Of a DNA stretch of 32,110 nucleotides, positions 7,420 to 16,381 are shown piece after piece; position 1 is the stretch's first letter; each line of letters begins with the position of its first letter. Made by a program: the position numbers and the translations under genes. The DNA lies in assembly GCA_027061725.1 (NCBI GenBank), contig JAMOVG010000272.1:1-32110 (forward strand), written 5' to 3'. The notes below the pieces were generated by a model, which was not told the DNA's origin, ran no database searches, and was given only the letters and a program-made list of their open reading frames with translations. Source of the stretch: Desulfobacteraceae bacterium (GTDB lineage: Bacteria; Desulfobacterota; Desulfobacteria; Desulfobacterales; JALSRD01).

Positions 7420-8220
7420 TCATCCCGCCTTGAGCGCCCGCACCTTGCTGCGCTCGATTTTCGCCTGGCGGGCCATCTCGCTGTCAGGCTGCAGTTCAAT
7501 CACCTTGCTGAAAACATATTCCGCCTCGTCGTACTTCTTCATGGCCGTGTACACCTTGCCCAGGTCGAAGTAGAACATAGCCAGCCTGGGAGCGTAGCGC
7601 ACGCCCTCCTCGAGGATCTGCTGGGCCCGGTCCAATTCGTTCAGCTTCAGGTAGGTGAGACCCAGCCAGTGCAAGGTGTAAATGTAGGTTGGATCCTTCC
7701 GGTACCCGTCGTAGTAGTACTGAAGCGCTTCTCGGAAGTACTTTTCAGCTTTGTGATAGTCTCCCTTGTTGTACCAGGCCAGGCCCAGCCCGAAGCGCGG
7801 GTACTGGGGCGTAGCGTAAAGCAGGTTGCCGGTCAGTTCCTCGAAGGTCTCAATGGCCTTGTCCCACTGCTTGTTCGCGATGTAGGCCATCCCGAGATTG
7901 TTCATGGCCGGTGCGAAATCGGGCTTCAGGGCGATGGCCCTCTTGTAATGTTTAATGGCCAGGTCCAGCCGCTTCTTCTTGCTGTACACCAGCCCCAGGT
8001 CGTTTTGCAGGATGTGGTCGTCGGGGTACATCTTTTCGGCCTTGAGCAGTTCCTTCAAGGCCGTGGTGTAGTTGTGCTCCAGCATGTAGGCCTCGCCCAC
8101 CCGCCGCGTGGCCTCGGCCTGTTTCCTGATATCGGCCTTCTCAGGGGTGGTCGCACAGCCGGCGGCCAGGATCAGGGCCATGATCGTCGGTACGATGAAA
8201 GCAAGTCGCCTGTTTTTCAT
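7420..8220 (-). CDS. TPR-repeat lipoprotein (PilF-like)
   Basis: 266 residues. It starts with a lipoprotein signal: charged MKNRRL, a hydrophobic stretch, and lipobox LAAGC with lipidated C22. The rest is about six tetratricopeptide repeats with the usual W-LG-Y-A-P pattern, for example LQNDLGLVYSKKKRLDLAIKHY and the MFYFDLGKVYTAMKKYDEAE region. The architecture resembles PilF/PilW-type pilotins that help assemble type IV pilus secretins, but no pilus gene is nearby, so an outer-membrane scaffold role is all that can be inferred. The ATG at 8220 has a good ribosome site (GAGGAG, eight bases upstream); an upstream in-frame start would break the signal peptide. It lies within the serS-thrC-mtnA strand run. 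Confidence 0.85.
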   Translation of the reverse strand: MKNRRLAFIVPTIMALILAAGCATTPEKADIRKQAEATRRVGEAYMLEHNYTTALKELLKAEKMYPDDHILQNDLGLVYSKKKRLDLAIKHYKRAIALKPDFAPAMNNLGMAYIANKQWDKAIETFEELTGNLLYATPQYPRFGLGLAWYNKGDYHKAEKYFREALQYYYDGYRKDPTYIYTLHWLGLTYLKLNELDRAQQILEEGVRYAPRLAMFYFDLGKVYTAMKKYDEAEYVFSKVIELQPDSEMARQAKIERSKVRALKAG

Positions 8221-8274
8221 GGTAGGGCTCCTCTCGCGGCACACGGACAAAGCGTTCACGGCGGGTGCGCCGCT

Positions 8275-9801
8275 TCAATCCCGCCTGTCATCGGCGGCGT
8301 CCCCCACGGACAGTCCCAGTACGCCGGCAATATGCTCGGCCACCTCGGAGGCAAAGCATGCCAGGTCCCGGTCGGATAGCGGTTTTCCCGGCCGCGGCAC
8401 GGGGACCCCTTCGGCCGGGTGCACGGCCAGCGGTGCATTGGCCAGCTCGGCCCGCGGGACCACCTCGAACTCGGGGGGGAAGCGGTTGTCGAAGTACATC
8501 TGCTGAAAGCCGGCGAACTTCAGAGCGTGGGCCGTGGAATCCAGCACCGCCGTGTGGGAGGCATCCACCAGTCCCTGCTCCAGGGCCGCCACCAGGCCGG
8601 CCAAGCACTCGCCGCCGTGGGTGCAGGCGATGTGCCCGTTGCGGTTGGCCGTCAGCTGCCAGTCCATGATCTGCTGTTCACTGACACGCACGAAGGAAAC
8701 GGCCTGCCGGCCGGCCAGGCGGTCATAGTCCTGGGCCAGGCGGATGACTCGCGGCATGGAGACGGGGTTTCCGATCATGGCGGCCTGGGCCACGCTGGGC
8801 CGCACGGTCACGGGGGTGAACCTGCGCCCGTCGCCCGGCGGCTGGGCGTAGTAGCGGTACACCGGGTCGGCGTGCTCGGACTGCACGCCCAGGATGTGCG
8901 GCAGGGTGTCCGTGACGCCGGCCCGCAGGAACTTCATGAACCCGCTCATGACGGCCGTGATATTGCCGGCGTTTCCGATGGGAACCACCACCACCTTGTC
9001 CGACAGGTCGTACTCGAAGTCCTGGGCGATCTCGTATGAATAGGACTCCTGTCCGAGAATACGCCAGGCGTTCTTGGAATTGAGCAGCGCCACGGGGTAG
9101 CGTTCCGACAGGGCTTCGACCACCTTCATGCAGTCGTCGAAAACCCCCGGGATCTCGAACACGCGTGCGCCGCTGCCCAGGGGTTGGGCCAACTGCTGCG
9201 GCGTCACCTTGCCGCGGGGCAGCAGCACGGCCGAGCGAATGGCCGGCTGCAGGTAGGCGGCATACAGGGCCGCCGCCGCCGAGGTGTCCCCGGTGGAGGC
9301 GCAAACCGCCAGCACGTTCTCGAGCCGCCCGCTGCGCAGAAGGTAGTGGATGTAGCTCAGGGCGCTGGCCATGCCGCGGTCCTTGAAAGAGGCGCTGGGG
9401 TTCTGGCCGTCGTTTTTGAAGAAAAAGCGCATGCCGGCCATTTCCTGCAGGCGGGCGTTGGCCTCCACCATGGGCGTTCCGCCCTCTCCAAGATAAACCA
9501 CGGCCTCCAGCGGCAGCACCGGCCCGATGAACTCGTGAAAACGATAGATGCCCTTGAGGGCCGGCAGGGTCAGCATCTTGCGGTGATCGAAGAGCCGGCG
9601 CCACCGGTGCCCCGGCACGGCCGCGAGCCGCCCGAAGGCCAGGTCCTCGATCAGCAGCACCTGCCGGCAGTCGGGGCAGGTGTAAAGCAGGTTCTCGATG
9701 CTGTGCTGCGCACCGCACCCGATGCATCGGTACACCAGCTGCCCCCCGGGTTCGGGAATCAGGAGGTCGCGGAGGTCTTCGGGAAAGTCCTCGGGTTTCA
9801 T
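8275..9801 (-). CDS. thrC: Threonine synthase
   Basis: A 508-residue PLP enzyme making threonine from O-phosphohomoserine. The N-terminus carries a zinc-ribbon-like pair (C26-x2-C29 and C42-x2-C45), seen in many bacterial and archaeal ThrC proteins. The PLP lysine is K140 in [10 protein letters not shown], and the phosphate-binding loop is [28 protein letters not shown] and [10 protein letters not shown] fit the family. The start codon overlaps the serS stop as ATGA (9798-9801), implying coupled translation. At about 508 residues it is long for this class because of the ribbon and a C-terminal extension rich in charged residues. Cysteate synthase or a threonine dehydratase are less likely given the overall pattern. 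Confidence 0.92.
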   Translation of the reverse strand: MKPEDFPEDLRDLLIPEPGGQLVYRCIGCGAQHSIENLLYTCPDCRQVLLIEDLAFGRLAAVPGHRWRRLFDHRKMLTLPALKGIYRFHEFIGPVLPLEAVVYLGEGGTPMVEANARLQEMAGMRFFFKNDGQNPSASFKDRGMASALSYIHYLLRSGRLENVLAVCASTGDTSAAAALYAAYLQPAIRSAVLLPRGKVTPQQLAQPLGSGARVFEIPGVFDDCMKVVEALSERYPVALLNSKNAWRILGQESYSYEIAQDFEYDLSDKVVVVPIGNAGNITAVMSGFMKFLRAGVTDTLPHILGVQSEHADPVYRYYAQPPGDGRRFTPVTVRPSVAQAAMIGNPVSMPRVIRLAQDYDRLAGRQAVSFVRVSEQQIMDWQLTANRNGHIACTHGGECLAGLVAALEQGLVDASHTAVLDSTAHALKFAGFQQMYFDNRFPPEFEVVPRAELANAPLAVHPAEGVPVPRPGKPLSDRDLACFASEVAEHIAGVLGLSVGDAADDRRD

Positions 9802-11072
9802 GCCGTGATTTTCTCCATGCCCCCCATGTATGGCCGCAGCGCGGCGGGGATCACGACGCTGCCGTCGGCCTGCTGAAAATTTTCAAAGATGGCCGCCACG
9901 GTGCGGCCTACGGCCAGGCCCGACCCGTTCAGGGTGTGCACTAGGCGCGTCCCCTTGCGTCCGCGGGTGCGGAAACGAATCTGCCCGCGTCGGGCCTGGA
10001 AATCCTCGAAGTTGCTGCATGACGAGATTTCCCGATACACGTCCTGGTAGGGCATCCAGACCTCGATGTCGTAAGTCTTGGCAGCCGAAAAGCCCAGGTC
10101 TCCGCTGCACAGGTTGACCACCCGGTAGGGCAGTTCCAGGCGCTGCAGGACGCTCTCGGCGTCGGCCAGCAGGGACTCGAGTTCGTCATAGGAGTTGTCG
10201 GGGTGCACAAACTTGACCAGTTCGACCTTGTTGAACTGGTGCTGGCGGATCAGCCCACGGGTGTCACGGCCGTATGAGCCGGCCTCGGACCGGAAACAGG
10301 GCGTGTAGGCCGTGTAATAGACGGGCAGCTGCTCCTCATCCAGGATCTCGCCCTGGTGAATATTGGTCACCGGCACCTCAGCGGTGGGCACCAGGAAGTA
10401 ATCCCACCCCTCGAGGGCGAAAAGATCCTCCTCAAACTTGGGCAGCTGGCCGGTATGGGTCATGCTCTCGCGGTTGACGATGAAGGGCGGCAGCACTTCG
10501 CGGTACCCGTGTTCGCCGGTGTGCAGGTCGAGCATGAAGTTGATCAGGGCGCGCTCCAGGCGGGCGCCGGCACCGAAGTAAAGCGGAAAGCGCGCGCCCG
10601 TGATGCGCGCCGCACGCTCGAAGTCGAACACGCCCAGCCGGGTTCCCAGGGTCCAGTGCGGTAACGGTTCGAAGTCAAAGCGCGGCACCTCGCCCACCTC
10701 CCTGACCACCTGGTTGTCGCTCTCGTCGCGACCCTCGGGAACCGATTCGTGGGGAATGTTGGGCAGGCTCATGAGCACCGCTCCGGTCTTCTCCTCGATT
10801 TCGGCCAGACCCTTTTCCAGAGCCTTGATGCGGGTAGAGACTTCACGCATCTCGCGCACCAGTTGATCGGCGTCCCGGCCCTGCTTCTTGAACTGCGCGA
10901 TCTGGTCCGAAACCGTGTTGCGGCGGTGCCGCAGGTCCTCGAGTTCCAGCAGGATCTTGCGACGCGCGGCGTCGTCGGCCTCGAAAGCCGCCAGGTCGAT
11001 GTCGGTGCCCCTTTTGGCCAGGGCCTGGGCCACCAGCGGCAGGTTCTTCCTCACGAATCGAATGTCAAGCAT
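9798..11072 (-). CDS. serS: Serine--tRNA ligase
   Basis: A 424-residue class II aminoacyl-tRNA synthetase charging tRNA-Ser. The first ~110 residues form the antiparallel coiled-coil arm that recognises the long variable loop of tRNA-Ser. The catalytic core shows TAEVP (230-234), motif 2 in [15 protein letters not shown] (from 259) and motif 3 in [15 protein letters not shown] (from 381). Length and order are standard. The leader upstream contains a divergent AT-rich promoter region shared with fau. It heads a run with thrC (overlapping), the TPR lipoprotein and mtnA. Confidence 0.97.
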   Translation of the reverse strand: MLDIRFVRKNLPLVAQALAKRGTDIDLAAFEADDAARRKILLELEDLRHRRNTVSDQIAQFKKQGRDADQLVREMREVSTRIKALEKGLAEIEEKTGAVLMSLPNIPHESVPEGRDESDNQVVREVGEVPRFDFEPLPHWTLGTRLGVFDFERAARITGARFPLYFGAGARLERALINFMLDLHTGEHGYREVLPPFIVNRESMTHTGQLPKFEEDLFALEGWDYFLVPTAEVPVTNIHQGEILDEEQLPVYYTAYTPCFRSEAGSYGRDTRGLIRQHQFNKVELVKFVHPDNSYDELESLLADAESVLQRLELPYRVVNLCSGDLGFSAAKTYDIEVWMPYQDVYREISSCSNFEDFQARRGQIRFRTRGRKGTRLVHTLNGSGLAVGRTVAAIFENFQQADGSVVIPAALRPYMGGMEKITA

Positions 11073-11208
11073 GGTGTCCTTCCTGTCTGGAAACCGGCAA
11101 AGACGGCGCCGGTCGGTCTTCAGAACTGCTGCGGGCGGGGCGCGTCTTCACACCGCGACAGCGCCGTCACCGGCACACCCGCATGCCCGCCCCATCCGGT
11201 ACCGCTGC

Positions 11209-11237
11209 GTTTTAACAAGCGATCTGTCAATAGTCAA
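11209..11237 (-). promoter_or_regulatory. Probable serS promoter
   Basis: On the minus strand TTGACT (11237-11232) and TAAAAC (11214-11209) are 17 bases apart. The -35 lies inside the palindrome at 11225-11256. The leader to the serS ATG would be about 130 bases and GC-rich. I see no clear T-box specifier/antiterminator structure in it. Confidence 0.4.
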
Positions 11238-11256
11238 TGTTTATTGTCTATTGACA
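11225..11256. repeat. 32-bp near-perfect inverted repeat between serS and fau promoters
   Basis: Outer arms TGTCAATAG (11225-11233) and CTATTGACA (11248-11256) are perfect complements. Inner CAAT/ATTG also pair around a GTTT centre, with one T/T mismatch per arm. The right arm contains the fau -35 box and the left half carries the serS -35, so a protein bound here could control both genes. Confidence 0.6.
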
Positions 11257-11279
11257 TTTTGATTATTTTCCTATATATT
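11251..11279 (+). promoter_or_regulatory. Near-consensus sigma-70 promoter for fau
   Basis: TTGACA (11251-11256), a 17-base spacer, then TATATT (11274-11279). The predicted start near 11286 gives a leader of about 37 bases containing the ribosome site CAGGAG (11311-11316). It is one of the strongest promoters in the window. Confidence 0.7.
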
Positions 11280-11322
11280 TCGAAGGTTGTGTAATAAAAG
11301 ACTGCCCGCTCAGGAGATTTTC

Positions 11323-11910
11323 ATGGACGAGATACAGGAAACCAAAAAGCAGATTCGCAGCGACGTCCTCAACACCCTCGGGAGCTACAGCGAAGAAGAC
11401 TTCCAGCAAAAAAGCGCCGCCATCGAAGCGCGCCTTTTCGAATTCGCCAATTTCCTGGAATCGACGGTGGTCCTGCTCTACGTTCCCATCGGCCGCCAGG
11501 TGCCCACCGCGGACATCATCCGGCGCAGCATGGATCTCCACAAGATCGTCGTGCTGCCGGCCTTCGCGCCGGACAGTTTCGAGATGCGGCTGATGAAAGT
11601 CGACCACCCGGACAAGGACCTGATCAAGGGGCCGCGCCGGATCCTGCAGCCCGACCCCGCGCGCTGCAAGGCCATTCCCGTGGAGCGCATCGACATTGCC
11701 ATCGTGCCCGGGGTGGCCTTCGACGAAAAGGGCGGGCGCCTGGGCACCGGGAGCGGCTACTACGACCGGCTGCTGCCGACGCTTTCCATCACCACGCGCA
11801 AAGTCTCCCTGGCCTTCGAAGACCAAGTGATCCCGCAGGTCCCCATGGAGTCCCACGACCGCTATATCGACATCATCATCACCGAAAAACGCAACATCTA
11901 CAAGATCTGA
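11323..11910 (+). CDS. fau: 5-formyltetrahydrofolate cyclo-ligase
   Basis: A 195-residue enzyme (also called MTHFS or YgfA) that uses ATP to turn 5-formyl-THF into 5,10-methenyl-THF, returning a storage or inhibitory folate to one-carbon metabolism. The signature GGRLGTGSGYYDR (137-149) is intact, as are VPGVAFDEKG and the basic RxxI..R N-terminal helix. The ATG at 11323 has CAGGAG seven bases upstream; an in-frame upstream start at 11287 would precede it without support. In many proteobacteria 6S RNA sits just upstream of this gene, but here the transcript leader is only about 37 bases, so no such RNA fits. It converges on the potassium channel gene with 14 bases between stops. Confidence 0.92.
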   Translation: MDEIQETKKQIRSDVLNTLGSYSEEDFQQKSAAIEARLFEFANFLESTVVLLYVPIGRQVPTADIIRRSMDLHKIVVLPAFAPDSFEMRLMKVDHPDKDLIKGPRRILQPDPARCKAIPVERIDIAIVPGVAFDEKGGRLGTGSGYYDRLLPTLSITTRKVSLAFEDQVIPQVPMESHDRYIDIIITEKRNIYKI

Positions 11911-11924
11911 GCCCGCCGCCCGCT

Positions 11925-12923
11925 TCAAACGCCCAGGTGACTGGCGAAGCGGGCCAGATTTTCCACCTCCCCGACGGCGATAAGCATGTCCCCCTCCCGC
12001 AGGGGCGTCTCGAAAGAGGGATTGAAGATCATCTCCCCGTCGGGTTTCTTGATGGCGATGATGATGAGGTTGAACTGCTGGCGGATCCCCGAGTCTTTCA
12101 GGGTCACGTCCACCAGCGGCGACGCGGCCGGTATCACGATCTCCTCCATCTGGATCTCCTTGCGCGAGTCGGCGAAGGCCAGTTCCAGAAAACTGGTCAC
12201 CGTGGGGCGCAGGATCTTCTGGGCCATGTTCATGGCCCCCATCTCGTAGGGCAACTCCACGTTGTTGGCGCCGGCGGCCAGCAGTTTCTTCTTGGCGTCC
12301 GTGCCACCGGCCCGTGCGGTGATGACCAGGGACGGGTTGAGCTGCCGCGCCGTCAGCACCAGGAAGACGTTGTCCACGTCCGAGCCCAGCACCGCCACCA
12401 GACCGGCGGCTTTTTCGATGCCCACCGTCTGCAGGTGGGTTTCCTCCACGGCGTCGCCGATGTGGTAGTACACGCCGTCGGCCTCCATCTCGGGCACACG
12501 CGACTCCTGGCTGTCGACCACCACCACCTTCAGGCCGTTGCCGATCAGGCTGCGGGCCAGCACCCGGCCGATGCGTCCGTAGCCGCAAACAATGTAATGA
12601 TTGCGCAGGTGTTTGATCTTGCGGTCCAATCTTCTTCTCCCCAGTATGGTCCGAATGTGGCCCTCTAGCATAAACTGCACGATGGCGCCGGCCACATAAA
12701 GCGTGAAGCCCATTCCGAACACCACCAGCGCCATGGTGAAAATGCGCCCGCTCTGATCGACGGGCCGGACTTCCTTGAACCCGACGGTGGATACGGTGAT
12801 CACCGTCATGTAAAGCGCATCCAGGAAGGGCCAGCCCTCCAAGTACATGTACCCCAGGGTGCCCCCTGCCAGGATCAACAGCACGATGACGGCGGCAATG
12901 ATAAAGTGACGGATAGTTTTCAT
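11925..12923 (-). CDS. Potassium channel with cytoplasmic RCK (TrkA-N/TrkA-C) domains
   Basis: 332 residues. TM1 is about 6-27, the pore helix and filter follow (TVSTVGF, 43-49), TM2 is about 62-86, then a Rossmann RCK domain starting YIVCGYGRIGR (GxGxxG at 114-119) and a TrkA-C domain in the last ~80 residues. This is the MthK/Kch plan, in which ligand or nucleotide binding to RCK gates K+ flow. The filter reads TVGF followed by K, instead of the classic TVGYGD, a variation also known in related bacterial channels, so selectivity is not certain. The ribosome site is weak: GGAG lies about 14 bases before the ATG. It is divergent from pcm, about 210 bases away. Confidence 0.88.
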   Translation of the reverse strand: MKTIRHFIIAAVIVLLILAGGTLGYMYLEGWPFLDALYMTVITVSTVGFKEVRPVDQSGRIFTMALVVFGMGFTLYVAGAIVQFMLEGHIRTILGRRRLDRKIKHLRNHYIVCGYGRIGRVLARSLIGNGLKVVVVDSQESRVPEMEADGVYYHIGDAVEETHLQTVGIEKAAGLVAVLGSDVDNVFLVLTARQLNPSLVITARAGGTDAKKKLLAAGANNVELPYEMGAMNMAQKILRPTVTSFLELAFADSRKEIQMEEIVIPAASPLVDVTLKDSGIRQQFNLIIIAIKKPDGEMIFNPSFETPLREGDMLIAVGEVENLARFASHLGV

Positions 12924-13133
12924 GTTTCAGTGAAGGCTCCGCAGGCAAATCTCAATTTCGACGACCTCCTTCTTGACCTGCTTCGGTTGAATTGCTACCT
13001 AGGGTTCGCCCGTGGCGGCTGGCAGTGCGACGCACGGCCGCCATGTTCTCCTGCCGGCGGACCGGGGCAGCCGTCCGCCGCGACCACAGGATCCCATTGA
13101 CGATCACGATAAACCGACAGAAAGACAGGCCCG

Positions 13134-13775
13134 ATGAGATTTGAACGCCAGCGCGAAGACATGGTGCGCCAGCAGATCGAAGCCCGCGGGATCACCGACC
13201 CCGCCGTCCTGGCCGCCATGCGCAAGGTGCCGCGCCACCTGTTCGTCAGCGAAGCCCTGAGGGACCAGGCTTACGGCGACTACCCCCTGCCCATCGGCGA
13301 ACAGCAGACCATCTCCCAGCCCTACATCGTCGCCGAGATGACCCAGGCCCTGGCGCTGTCCCCGGAAGACCGCGTGCTGGAGATCGGAACCGGCTCCGGC
13401 TACCAGGCGGCCGTGCTGGCCGAGATCGCTTTTCGGGTCTACACCATCGAGCGTATCTATCCCCTCTACACACGGGCCCGCAAGCTCTTCGATCAGCTGC
13501 GCTACCACAACATCGTCATGCGCTATGGCGATGGCACCGCCGGGTGGGCGGAAGAGGCGCCCTTCGATGCCATCATCGTCACTGCCGGCGCTCCTCGCAT
13601 CCCCAGGGTGCTCGTCGACCAACTGGCCATGGGCGGCCGCCTGGTGCTGCCCGTGGGAGACCAGTACACCCAGGACCTGATCAAGGTCTACCGCGACGAG
13701 AACGGCCTTCACCAGGTCAACCTGGGTGGCTGCCGGTTCGTCAAACTGGTGGGGGAACACGGATGGAAGCCTTAG
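13134..13775 (+). CDS. pcm: Protein-L-isoaspartate O-methyltransferase
   Basis: A 213-residue SAM-dependent enzyme that methylates isoaspartyl residues in aged proteins, starting their repair. The SAM motif I is [16 protein letters not shown] (from 81). The substrate-side motif [13 protein letters not shown] (55-67) and the later [10 protein letters not shown] and LVLPVGD segments are diagnostic. Length is typical for bacterial Pcm. The start ATG follows AGACAGG. No surE is adjacent, unlike in enterobacteria. A 7-bp GC stem overlapping the end of coaD lies just past the stop and may slow both converging transcripts. Confidence 0.94.
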   Translation: MRFERQREDMVRQQIEARGITDPAVLAAMRKVPRHLFVSEALRDQAYGDYPLPIGEQQTISQPYIVAEMTQALALSPEDRVLEIGTGSGYQAAVLAEIAFRVYTIERIYPLYTRARKLFDQLRYHNIVMRYGDGTAGWAEEAPFDAIIVTAGAPRIPRVLVDQLAMGGRLVLPVGDQYTQDLIKVYRDENGLHQVNLGGCRFVKLVGEHGWKP

Positions 13776-13800
13776 GGGCCGGCGGTTCGCTCAGGCCCCT
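13774..13800. terminator. Possible bidirectional terminator stem between pcm and coaD
   Basis: AGGGGCC (13774-13780) and GGCCCCT (13794-13800) form a perfect 7-bp stem with a 13-base loop, followed on the plus strand by only three T residues in total. It lies across the 15-base gap between the converging stops. The short T run makes termination uncertain. Confidence 0.3.
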
Positions 13801-14288
13801 TTGACACGCCCGGCGAACTTCTCGGCCAGCTTGCGGTTCACCACCGGGGGCACCATGCCGTTAATGTTTCCGCCAAACTGTGCGGCTTCCTTGATGATGG
13901 AGGAACTGGTGAAGATCCAGCGCAACCCGGTCATCAGGAAAACCGTCTGGACGTGCCGGTTCAGCCGCCGGTTCATAAGCGCCATCTGGAATTCGTACTC
14001 GAAGTCCGAAACGGCCCGCATGCCCCGTAAAATAGCGTTGGCCTTGCGCTGGGCGGCGTAGTCCACCAGCAGGCCGTTGAAAGTGTCGATCTCGATGTTG
14101 CCCACGTCCTTGAGGCTGATCTCCAGCATTTCAATGCGCTCGGAGATGCTGAACAGCGCCTTTTTGGCGGGGTTGTGCAGGATCGCCACGATGATGTGAT
14201 CGAAGAGGGTCAGGCCCCGCTTGATGATATCGATGTGGCCGTTGGTCACCGGGTCGAAGGAACCCGGGTAAATCGCGGTTCTGGGCAT
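13791..14288 (-). CDS. coaD: Phosphopantetheine adenylyltransferase
   Basis: A 165-residue nucleotidyltransferase carrying out the penultimate step of coenzyme A synthesis (4'-phosphopantetheine + ATP to dephospho-CoA). The N-terminal GSFDPVTNGH (9-18) is the T/HxGH nucleotide-binding motif. RGMRAVSDFEYE (89-100) and SSSIIKE (128-134) are the expected active-site elements. Length is standard. It lies 56 bases downstream of rsmD, the common bacterial arrangement, and probably belongs to the same transcript. Confidence 0.97.
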   Translation of the reverse strand: MPRTAIYPGSFDPVTNGHIDIIKRGLTLFDHIIVAILHNPAKKALFSISERIEMLEISLKDVGNIEIDTFNGLLVDYAAQRKANAILRGMRAVSDFEYEFQMALMNRRLNRHVQTVFLMTGLRWIFTSSSIIKEAAQFGGNINGMVPPVVNRKLAEKFAGRVKGA

Positions 14289-14344
14289 GAGTGTTCAAAT
14301 CCTGTGCTTTTCGGTTTCAGGCAGTCGGTATCCGTTTCCGTTGG

Positions 14345-14917
14345 TCATCCCTCCAAAGGCATGCGCCGCTCCCCCGTCGCCAGGAAAACAACCTCGCTCC
14401 CGCCATAGCGCCGCCGGTCGTGCTCGCGCAACCCTTCCGGTGGCAAGAGGCGGCCGCCGGCCTCCAGTTCCACCACCAGCAAGGCCTCAGGGGCCAGGGC
14501 GCTGCAGCCCGTCAGCGCCGCCAGGGCCGGCGTCAGGATATCCGCCCCGTAAGGCGGGTCCATGAACACCAGGTCGAAGGTGCGCGGCCAGGACGACAGG
14601 CAGTTGAGATTGCGGCCGATGTCCCAGCGAATCACCCGGGACCGGTCCGCCAGGCCGCAGGCCCCCAGGTTGCGCTGCGCCAGGCGGACCGCCGCCCGGC
14701 TGCGGTCTACCAGCACCGCATCCCGGGCACCCCGGCTGAGCGCCTCGATGGCCAGCGCCCCGGTGCCGGCGAACAGGTCCAGTACGCGGGCATCAAGTAC
14801 CCTCTCCCCCAGGATATTGAAAACGGCCTCCCGCAGGCGGTCGGCCGTTGGCCGGATGTCGCGGCCGGTGGGGCGGTGCAGCTTTCTGCCGCGCAGTTGT
14901 CCGCCGATGATCCTCAT
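14345..14917 (-). CDS. rsmD: 16S rRNA (guanine(966)-N(2))-methyltransferase
   Basis: A 190-residue SAM-dependent RNA methyltransferase. MRIIGGQLRGRKL and RPT (22-24) form the typical RNA-binding start, LDLFAGTGAL (46-55) is the SAM loop, and DPPY (120-123) is the catalytic N-methylation motif. It is followed closely by coaD, as in many bacteria, and preceded by the ntrX stop 18 bases upstream. The last ~25 residues are basic. Confidence 0.95.
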   Translation of the reverse strand: MRIIGGQLRGRKLHRPTGRDIRPTADRLREAVFNILGERVLDARVLDLFAGTGALAIEALSRGARDAVLVDRSRAAVRLAQRNLGACGLADRSRVIRWDIGRNLNCLSSWPRTFDLVFMDPPYGADILTPALAALTGCSALAPEALLVVELEAGGRLLPPEGLREHDRRRYGGSEVVFLATGERRMPLEG

Positions 14918-14935
14918 CTGCCGCGGCGCAGTCCC

Positions 14936-16294
14936 CTACGCACCCAGAGCCTGTATGCGCTCGTCCAGGTATTCGGGCGCTACGCCGATGGCCCGGGCCG
15001 TGCGCAGGGGATCATTGTCGTTTTCCAGCAGCTTGAGACGGATGAACTCGCGTTCGAACGCCTCGCGGGCCTCTTCCCAGGAGGACATGAAAAAGGGCGC
15101 CGAGGTGGCCGGCGGAATCACCGGCCGCGCAGCCGGGTTGTAGGGCAGCGGGATGTCGGCCTTTTCGATAACCTCCTTCTTTACCATGATGGCCAGCCGC
15201 TCGACCAGGTTCTTGAGTTCCCGCACGTTCCCCGGCCAGTGGTAGCCGCACAGCAGCTCCATGGCCTCGGGGGTCATCTCCTTCTTGGGGCTGCGGTTCT
15301 TGCGTGCACTCTCGGCCAGGAACGTCTCCACCAGCAGGGGCACATCCTCCAGCCGCTCGCGCAGGGGGGGCACGTGGATCGGGATCACGTTGAGCCGGTA
15401 AAAGAGTTCCTTGCGGAAGCGGCCCTTGTCGATCTCCTCTTCCAGGCGCTTGTTGCTGGCGGCGATCACGCGCACATCCAGGTCCAGGGTGCGATTGCCG
15501 CCGACCCGCTGGAACTGCTTCTCCTGCAGCACCCGCAGGATCTTGCCCTGGGTCCGGAGGCTCATGTCGCCGATTTCGTCGAAGAAGATGGTCCCCCGGC
15601 TGGCCAGCTCGAACTTGCCGCGCTTCTTGGCGGTGGCCCCGGTGAAGGCGCCCTTCTCGTGTCCGAAAAGCTCGCTTTCGATCAGCTCGTCGGGAATGGC
15701 GGCGCAGTTGACGTCCACCATGGGTTCGGCCGCCCGGCTGCTCAACTGGTGGATGGTGCGCGCCACCAGCTCCTTTCCGGCGCCGTTTTCACCGCTGATC
15801 AGAATCCAGGCGTCCGAAGGCGCAGCCGTCATGATCTGTTTCTTGAGCTCCTGCACGGCCGGCGAATTGCCGTTGATGGAGTGCCTCTCGAGGGTCTTCT
15901 TGCGCAGGTACTTGTTCTCCTCTTCCAGACGCCGGAAGTTCAGGGCGTTGTTGATGGCCACGATGACCTTGTCGATGGACAGGGGCTTTTCGATGAAGTC
16001 GAAGGCCCCCAGTTTGGTGGCCTGCACGGCGGTCTCGATGGTGCCGTGTCCCGTGATGATGATCACCTGGATGTAGGGGCTCTCCTTCTTGATCTCCTTG
16101 AGGGTCTCAATGCCGTCCATACCGGGCATCCAGATGTCCAGCAGCACCAGGTCCGGGGATTCGGCGTCGATGACCTTCAGGGCCTCGTAACCGTTTGAAG
16201 CCGTCAGGATCTCGAACCCCTCGTCGGAGAGCAGCCCGCTCAGCGACTGCCGAATGGATGCCTCGTCATCTACCACCAGAATCGTCGAATACAT
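14936..16294 (-). CDS. ntrX: Sigma-54-dependent response regulator, NtrX-like
   Basis: 452 residues. A receiver domain (1-120) has acidic DD at 9-10, phospho-acceptor D53 and K103. A central AAA+ domain (about 140-370) has Walker A GENGAGKE (168-175), the sigma-54 contact loop GAFTGA (215-220), Walker B IFFDE and arginine-finger region RxRxxDVP. A C-terminal helix-turn-helix is present but unusual: the Fis-type recognition helix, normally like SRSTLYRKL, reads APEYLDERIQALGA. It lies 87 bases after the NtrY-like kinase, its likely partner. NtrYX pairs usually govern nitrogen, redox or envelope responses; linkage to lpxC suggests envelope control here, by inference. Confidence 0.9.
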   Translation of the reverse strand: MYSTILVVDDEASIRQSLSGLLSDEGFEILTASNGYEALKVIDAESPDLVLLDIWMPGMDGIETLKEIKKESPYIQVIIITGHGTIETAVQATKLGAFDFIEKPLSIDKVIVAINNALNFRRLEEENKYLRKKTLERHSINGNSPAVQELKKQIMTAAPSDAWILISGENGAGKELVARTIHQLSSRAAEPMVDVNCAAIPDELIESELFGHEKGAFTGATAKKRGKFELASRGTIFFDEIGDMSLRTQGKILRVLQEKQFQRVGGNRTLDLDVRVIAASNKRLEEEIDKGRFRKELFYRLNVIPIHVPPLRERLEDVPLLVETFLAESARKNRSPKKEMTPEAMELLCGYHWPGNVRELKNLVERLAIMVKKEVIEKADIPLPYNPAARPVIPPATSAPFFMSSWEEAREAFEREFIRLKLLENDNDPLRTARAIGVAPEYLDERIQALGA

Positions 16295-16381
16295 GCATTA
16301 TCCTGTTTTTTTGAAATCCATTTCAGGGACATCCGCCTGCCGAAAAAGCCGGCTTCCCCGTGTCCCCCCTGCGCCGGTTGG

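Noticed and set aside
11073-11322. 6S RNA gene upstream of fau, as found in many proteobacteria
   Set aside because: The promoter at 11251-11279 leaves only about 37 transcribed bases before the gene, and no long paired structure is visible.
12930-13012. 22-codon coding-like stretch just upstream of the potassium channel gene on the minus strand
   Set aside because: There is no start codon after the in-frame TAG, so it cannot be a gene as it stands.
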